DNA of 64,000 nt, taken from positions 1 through 64,000 of the forward strand of contig CAZCUF010000008.1 of assembly GCA_964502095.1 (NCBI GenBank), given 5' to 3'. Source of the DNA: JACPVF01 sp964502095 (GTDB lineage Bacteria; Chloroflexota; Anaerolineae; Anaerolineales; Villigracilaceae). The notes under the pieces are model-generated. The model was given only the letters and a program-made list of their open reading frames with translations, did not search any database and was not told where the DNA came from. The position numbers were made by a program, and so were the translations under genes. Numbering within the stretch: position 1 is the stretch's first letter; every line of letters starts with the position of its first letter. Of the stretch, positions 61,311 through 64,000 are shown in pieces.

Positions 61311-61373
61311 TCAATTCCGGGGAGCGGCCACGAAAACCGCTCTCCGGTCATATTTAAAAGAGGAGTTGATACG

Positions 61374-62021
61374 ATGTCAATGGCAGATATTCTCAAGGTG
61401 CTGGTCGATTCACGCCAGCCTCAGGGTGGAACGGCCAGCCAGCCACAGCAGGACCCGATGACAGCTTTGATCGGCGGCCTGCTCGGCGGAGGACAATCGA
61501 GCACAGGACAGGGGCAGGTTGGTTTGGGCAATATGATGGGTATGCTCGAATCGATCATGGGAAGCGGCCAGTCGCCGATGTCTGGTGTGAGCGGCGGACA
61601 AACAACAATGGGCGCCAGCGATCCCATCATGGGGTTGTTACAGCCGTTCGTGGCGCCGTTGGCCAAGAAAGCAAACATCGAACCCGCCATTGCCATGGTG
61701 GTTATTTCATTCGTTGTACATAAACTGCTGGCCCACTACCCCACCTCAGGCCGCGATTCGAACACCTTCAATCTCGAGGATATGCTGGGACAGATGAACT
61801 CCGGCTCCATCAACTCGAGCGTGTTGCAAAATAGTGGAATGATCAGCGAATTGGCGCAAAAGACCGGCCTCGACGAGGCGACCGCTCAAAAAAGTTTGAA
61901 TGCGGCATTTTCGCTCGTGGGAAAGAATCTCTCCGGCGGGAGTGGCGGCGCCGCTCAGGGCGGCGGACGCTCCTCAGGGCTTGGTACCGCCTCGAGAAAA
62001 TCCGGAACGATCAAACGTTAA
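61374..62021 (+). CDS. DUF937/YidB-like low-complexity protein
   Basis: 215 residues. MADILKVLVDSRQ and TALIGGLLGGGQ resemble DUF937/YidB. The first half is rich in Gly, Gln, Met and Ser; a hydrophobic stretch is at about 105-122 (IEPAIAMVVISFVVHKLL); the C-terminal half has helices (SSVLQNSGMISELAQKTGLD) and ends in a Gly-rich basic tail. AGGAG precedes the ATG. Function unknown. Confidence 0.7.
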   Translation: MSMADILKVLVDSRQPQGGTASQPQQDPMTALIGGLLGGGQSSTGQGQVGLGNMMGMLESIMGSGQSPMSGVSGGQTTMGASDPIMGLLQPFVAPLAKKANIEPAIAMVVISFVVHKLLAHYPTSGRDSNTFNLEDMLGQMNSGSINSSVLQNSGMISELAQKTGLDEATAQKSLNAAFSLVGKNLSGGSGGAAQGGGRSSGLGTASRKSGTIKR

Positions 62022-62052
62022 CTTTTATAACCCGAGTCTTCCGATTCAAATC

Positions 62053-62086
62053 AAAAGCGGCATCTAAAAAAGGATGCCGCTTTTGA
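62053..62086. terminator. Bidirectional intrinsic terminator
   Basis: AAAAGCGGCATC / GATGCCGCTTTT around TAAAAAAG, between the DUF937-like and FHA genes. Confidence 0.85.
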
Positions 62087-62112
62087 TTATTCGCGAATCT
62101 CAGAAATTGGAT

Positions 62113-62496
62113 TCACAAAGGCGCGGTTTCTTTCAAGTCCGCACGCGAGGGCGCGTCTTTCTGACCGTAGATCAAAGTCACACCGGCCAGCGAAATCACA
62201 TCACCGGGATAGAGGACCGTCTGTGAGGCGCGGTGCCCGTTGACCAGCGTCCCGCCCGAAGAGTTCAGATCGAAGATCACATAACTGCCATTGATGGCCC
62301 GCAACTGCGCATGTTTACGCGAGACGCGCAAATCATCGATCACCAAGGTATTATCCAATTGGCGGCCAATGGAAATCACAGGTTTCACCAAAGGGAAAAC
62401 TTTCACACCACCCAACAGAACAAACGCATCCTCGGGAACTTCAACAACGTCATCCCCCGAAACCCCTTGAAAATCAGACTCCAGATCATCGCCCAC
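62113..62496 (-). CDS. FHA-domain protein
   Basis: 127 residues. Nearly the whole protein is one forkhead-associated domain: ISIGRQLDNTLVI, VSRKHAQLR and LNSSGGTLVNGH carry the Gly-Arg, Ser-x-x-His and Asn phosphothreonine-binding residues. A short acidic N-terminus (about 1-25) precedes it. It would read Ser/Thr-kinase signals; no kinase is nearby. Confidence 0.9.
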   Translation of the reverse strand: MGDDLESDFQGVSGDDVVEVPEDAFVLLGGVKVFPLVKPVISIGRQLDNTLVIDDLRVSRKHAQLRAINGSYVIFDLNSSGGTLVNGHRASQTVLYPGDVISLAGVTLIYGQKDAPSRADLKETAPL

Positions 62497-62685
62497 AGTC
62501 CCTCCGCAATGAAACGAACTGCCGATTTCAGTCTTTCCTGATTATACTGTAATTTTAACTTCGATTACGCATATACCGGTCGAGCCTGCCTTCAGCACAT
62601 TAGTCGTTCCCTTCTCTGGGAATGTGGATTAAAACTCAACCAGGAAGGGGTGGCGCATGGATGTTGATAACGTTCCCTCCTGGAT

Positions 62686-63279
62686 TCAATAGATGAATGG
62701 AATGAAACGTTTGGTGGTTTTCATATATTCCCGGTACTGTTCTCCCAACGAGCCGAGCAACATTTGCTCTTCGACTTTTGCCCGATAGATGTATCCTGCC
62801 AGGGCGATCAGCGGCGTGCTGAACAGGCACAGCCAGTTGGTGAAGGTCAACCCAAGTCCAAGCATGGTGATCAGCGAGCCTGTGTAGGATGGGTGGCGGA
62901 TCCAGCGGTACGGTCCCTCGCGCGTGACTGTTTGATTCGGCTGGATCGCCAGGCGCACGCTAAAGTATTTTCCAAGCACGTCGATTGCATACCAGCGAAA
63001 GGCCATGCCGATCAGCATCAATGCGATGCCGAAGCCGAAAACCCAAATGGGATGCCAGAGTATCGTCGCGAATGTCTCCGCGCCTGCCAGTCGATAAGCC
63101 AGCAGGACGGCCGCCCCCAGGGAGATGCGAATCACCAGGCCCGAATGATGATCGTTGCTCACCGTGTTCGCGCCGACCCTGTGCGCGAATGTGTGGATCA
63201 TCTCAGTGGTGAACCAGATTATGAAGCTCCCATTAAGAATTAGCATGGCAATAAGATTAGTATAGATAAGGGGACGCAT
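62686..63279 (-). CDS. ICMT/PEMT-like membrane methyltransferase
   Basis: 197 residues with about five hydrophobic segments. GPYRWIRHPSYTGSLI and the later EEQMLLGSLGEQYREYMKTT are the RHPxY and E-x-x-YxxY motifs of isoprenylcysteine carboxyl methyltransferases and phospholipid N-methyltransferases. It methylates a membrane lipid or protein using SAM. The substrate is not evident. Confidence 0.88.
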   Translation of the reverse strand: MRPLIYTNLIAMLILNGSFIIWFTTEMIHTFAHRVGANTVSNDHHSGLVIRISLGAAVLLAYRLAGAETFATILWHPIWVFGFGIALMLIGMAFRWYAIDVLGKYFSVRLAIQPNQTVTREGPYRWIRHPSYTGSLITMLGLGLTFTNWLCLFSTPLIALAGYIYRAKVEEQMLLGSLGEQYREYMKTTKRFIPFIY

Positions 63280-63410
63280 AAGCCGCTACAATTCCTCTGC
63301 AATAAAACGCCTGTTATTTCCAATATTTCCTATTCAGGTTAACTGAAGTTGCCTAACAGAAAGGCCAGTTTTTGACGAAGAGCGAGGCAGTTAACATAAC
63401 CGGGCATAAA

Positions 63411-63441
63411 ATAAAAACACCCTGCGTTGTGCAGGGTGTTG
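63411..63441 (-). terminator. Terminator after tRNA-Asn
   Basis: On the minus strand AACACCCTGC / GCAGGGTGTT then TTTATTTT. Confidence 0.8.
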
Positions 63442-63453
63442 ACCTTGCTCAGG

Positions 63454-63525
63454 CTCCTCGCCGAGGACTTGAACCTCGAACCTAGCGGTTAACAGCCGCC
63501 CGCTCTGCCATTGAGCTAGCGAGGA
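63454..63525 (-). tRNA. tRNA-Asn (GTT)
   Basis: 72 bases, acceptor TCCTCGC / GCGAGGA, anticodon loop CTGTTAA, T arm GGTTCAAGTCC. Not CCA-encoded. Confidence 0.96.
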
Positions 63526-63536
63526 AGGCGAGGGGC

Positions 63537-63565
63537 ATTATACGTATAAGGAGGGTTGATGTCAA
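63537..63565 (-). promoter_or_regulatory. Consensus promoter of tRNA-Asn
   Basis: TTGACA (63565-63560), 17 bases, TATAAT (63542-63537) on the minus strand, a dozen bases before the tRNA. The best sigma-70 match in the window. Confidence 0.88.
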
Positions 63566-63649
63566 GCCGAGGGATGCAAACCGCATTCCATGCTCGCCCT
63601 TCATATCAACAAAGCGAATAAATATTCGTTTTGTTCGCCCAGGCGAATC

Positions 63650-64000
63650 CTAATACTTGATCGCGCTCAAGTGATGCAGTTTATCGATACGATGCGTGGC
63701 TACGATCTGGCGCACGGTTCCGGTCAGGCCGCGCACCACCAGCGAATCTGTACGTGCTCCCTCGCCGAAGTAGCGCACGCCTTTCAACAGTTCGCCGTCT
63801 GTGATGCCGGTGGCGGCAAAGAACACATCTTCCGATGAAACCAGATCGTCCATCGTCAGAATCTTCTCGAAGTCATAGCCTGCTTCACGTCCGCGGCGCA
63901 GTTCATCCTCATCGCGCGCGAAGAGTTTGCCTTGAATCTCGCCGCCCATGGCGCGCAACGCGCAAGCCGCCAGCACACCTTCGGGTGTACCGCCAATGCC
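63650..64000 (-). CDS. glpX: Fructose-1,6-bisphosphatase class II (GlpX), C-terminal part
   Basis: The last 116 residues are visible, the gene begins beyond the window. GIGGTPEGVLAACALRAMGG and MQGKL-type IQGKLFARDE are GlpX sequence, and DVFFAATGITDGELLKGVRY matches the end of the catalytic domain. The enzyme dephosphorylates fructose-1,6-bisphosphate in gluconeogenesis. It lies in the same direction as tRNA-Asn, which follows it. Confidence 0.93.
   Translation of the reverse strand, partial: GIGGTPEGVLAACALRAMGGEIQGKLFARDEDELRRGREAGYDFEKILTMDDLVSSEDVFFAATGITDGELLKGVRYFGEGARTDSLVVRGLTGTVRQIVATHRIDKLHHLSAIKY

Noticed and set aside
61317..61347. Hairpin CCGGGGAGCGG / CCGCTCTCCGG as terminator after the fmdB-like gene
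   Set aside because: Good stem, but no T-run follows, so I cannot call it a terminator.

Overview
The window reads as chromosomal DNA of an uncultured or anaerobic member of the Chloroflexota, most likely class Anaerolineae. This is an inference from the protein families and the lipoprotein style (short signal peptide, lipobox Cys, then a Thr/Pro-rich linker), the many DUF4013/DUF4870/DUF92/DUF1786 proteins, a ferredoxin-dependent 2-oxoacid oxidoreductase, the split glycine decarboxylase (gcvPA/gcvPB), and SOS boxes of the GAAC-N4-GTTC type. Base composition is moderately GC-rich and even. I see no prophage, insertion sequence, CRISPR array or rRNA. The window is a gene-dense housekeeping chromosome segment with a few unusual items.

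Layout. 0.4-6.1 kb (minus): a run from a thiolase through two lipoproteins, an RNase H, a cysteine hydrolase and an M48 protease. 6.3-9.2 kb (plus): the four-subunit 2-oxoacid:ferredoxin oxidoreductase. 9.4-21.5 kb (plus): ClpS, a Kef-type antiporter, a methyltransferase, an aldo/keto reductase, an epimerase, an alkyladenine glycosylase, FabI, a bactofilin, an odd ProRS relative without its catalytic core, an aminotransferase and two membrane proteins. 21.5-26.9 kb (minus): a TGS-uridine-kinase-like protein, a PanE-like reductase, a phosphatase, GT2 and Fmt. 27-32.6 kb (plus): small membrane proteins, then a tandem glycine riboswitch controlling gcvH-gcvPA-gcvPB. 32.6-41 kb: lipoproteins, a DUF1786-VOC-membrane protein-glmS run, then TetR-epimerase-DegV. 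41-44 kb (minus): a DUF2089/DUF4097/YvlB-like operon whose last four proteins share one short helical module. 44.2-50.4 kb: lexA with its own SOS-box promoter, convergent with the ribosomal block rplK-rplA-rplJ-rplL, nusG, secE, tRNA-Trp, rpmG, tuf and three tRNAs. 50.6-51.7 kb (plus): a two-gene ATPase cassette under an SOS-box promoter. 51.8-64 kb: acpS, an M16 peptidase pair, a ferredoxin-NADP reductase-like enzyme, a GT-C-like protein, dtd, trpS, a SelW-like gene with an in-frame TGA, FmdB, FHA and ICMT proteins, tRNA-Asn and the 3' part of glpX.

Most notable. (1) The gene at 60646-60888 reads through an in-frame TGA at the Sec position of a Cys-x-x-Sec SelW/Rdx motif, with a correctly placed bacterial SECIS-like hairpin. 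A start-to-stop gene caller keeps only the 62 residues after it. (2) lexA and the ATPase cassette carry the same promoter design, with an SOS box right behind a TTGACA -35, which suggests a DNA-damage-inducible two-gene system of unknown role. (3) A REP-like palindrome lies in frame inside glmS, and a second, three-way-junction palindrome lies between gcvH and gcvPA. (4) The rplK and rplA leaders carry two copies of one RNA architecture, possibly an L1 target. (5) A ProRS-like protein keeps the editing and anticodon-binding domains but has lost the class II core.
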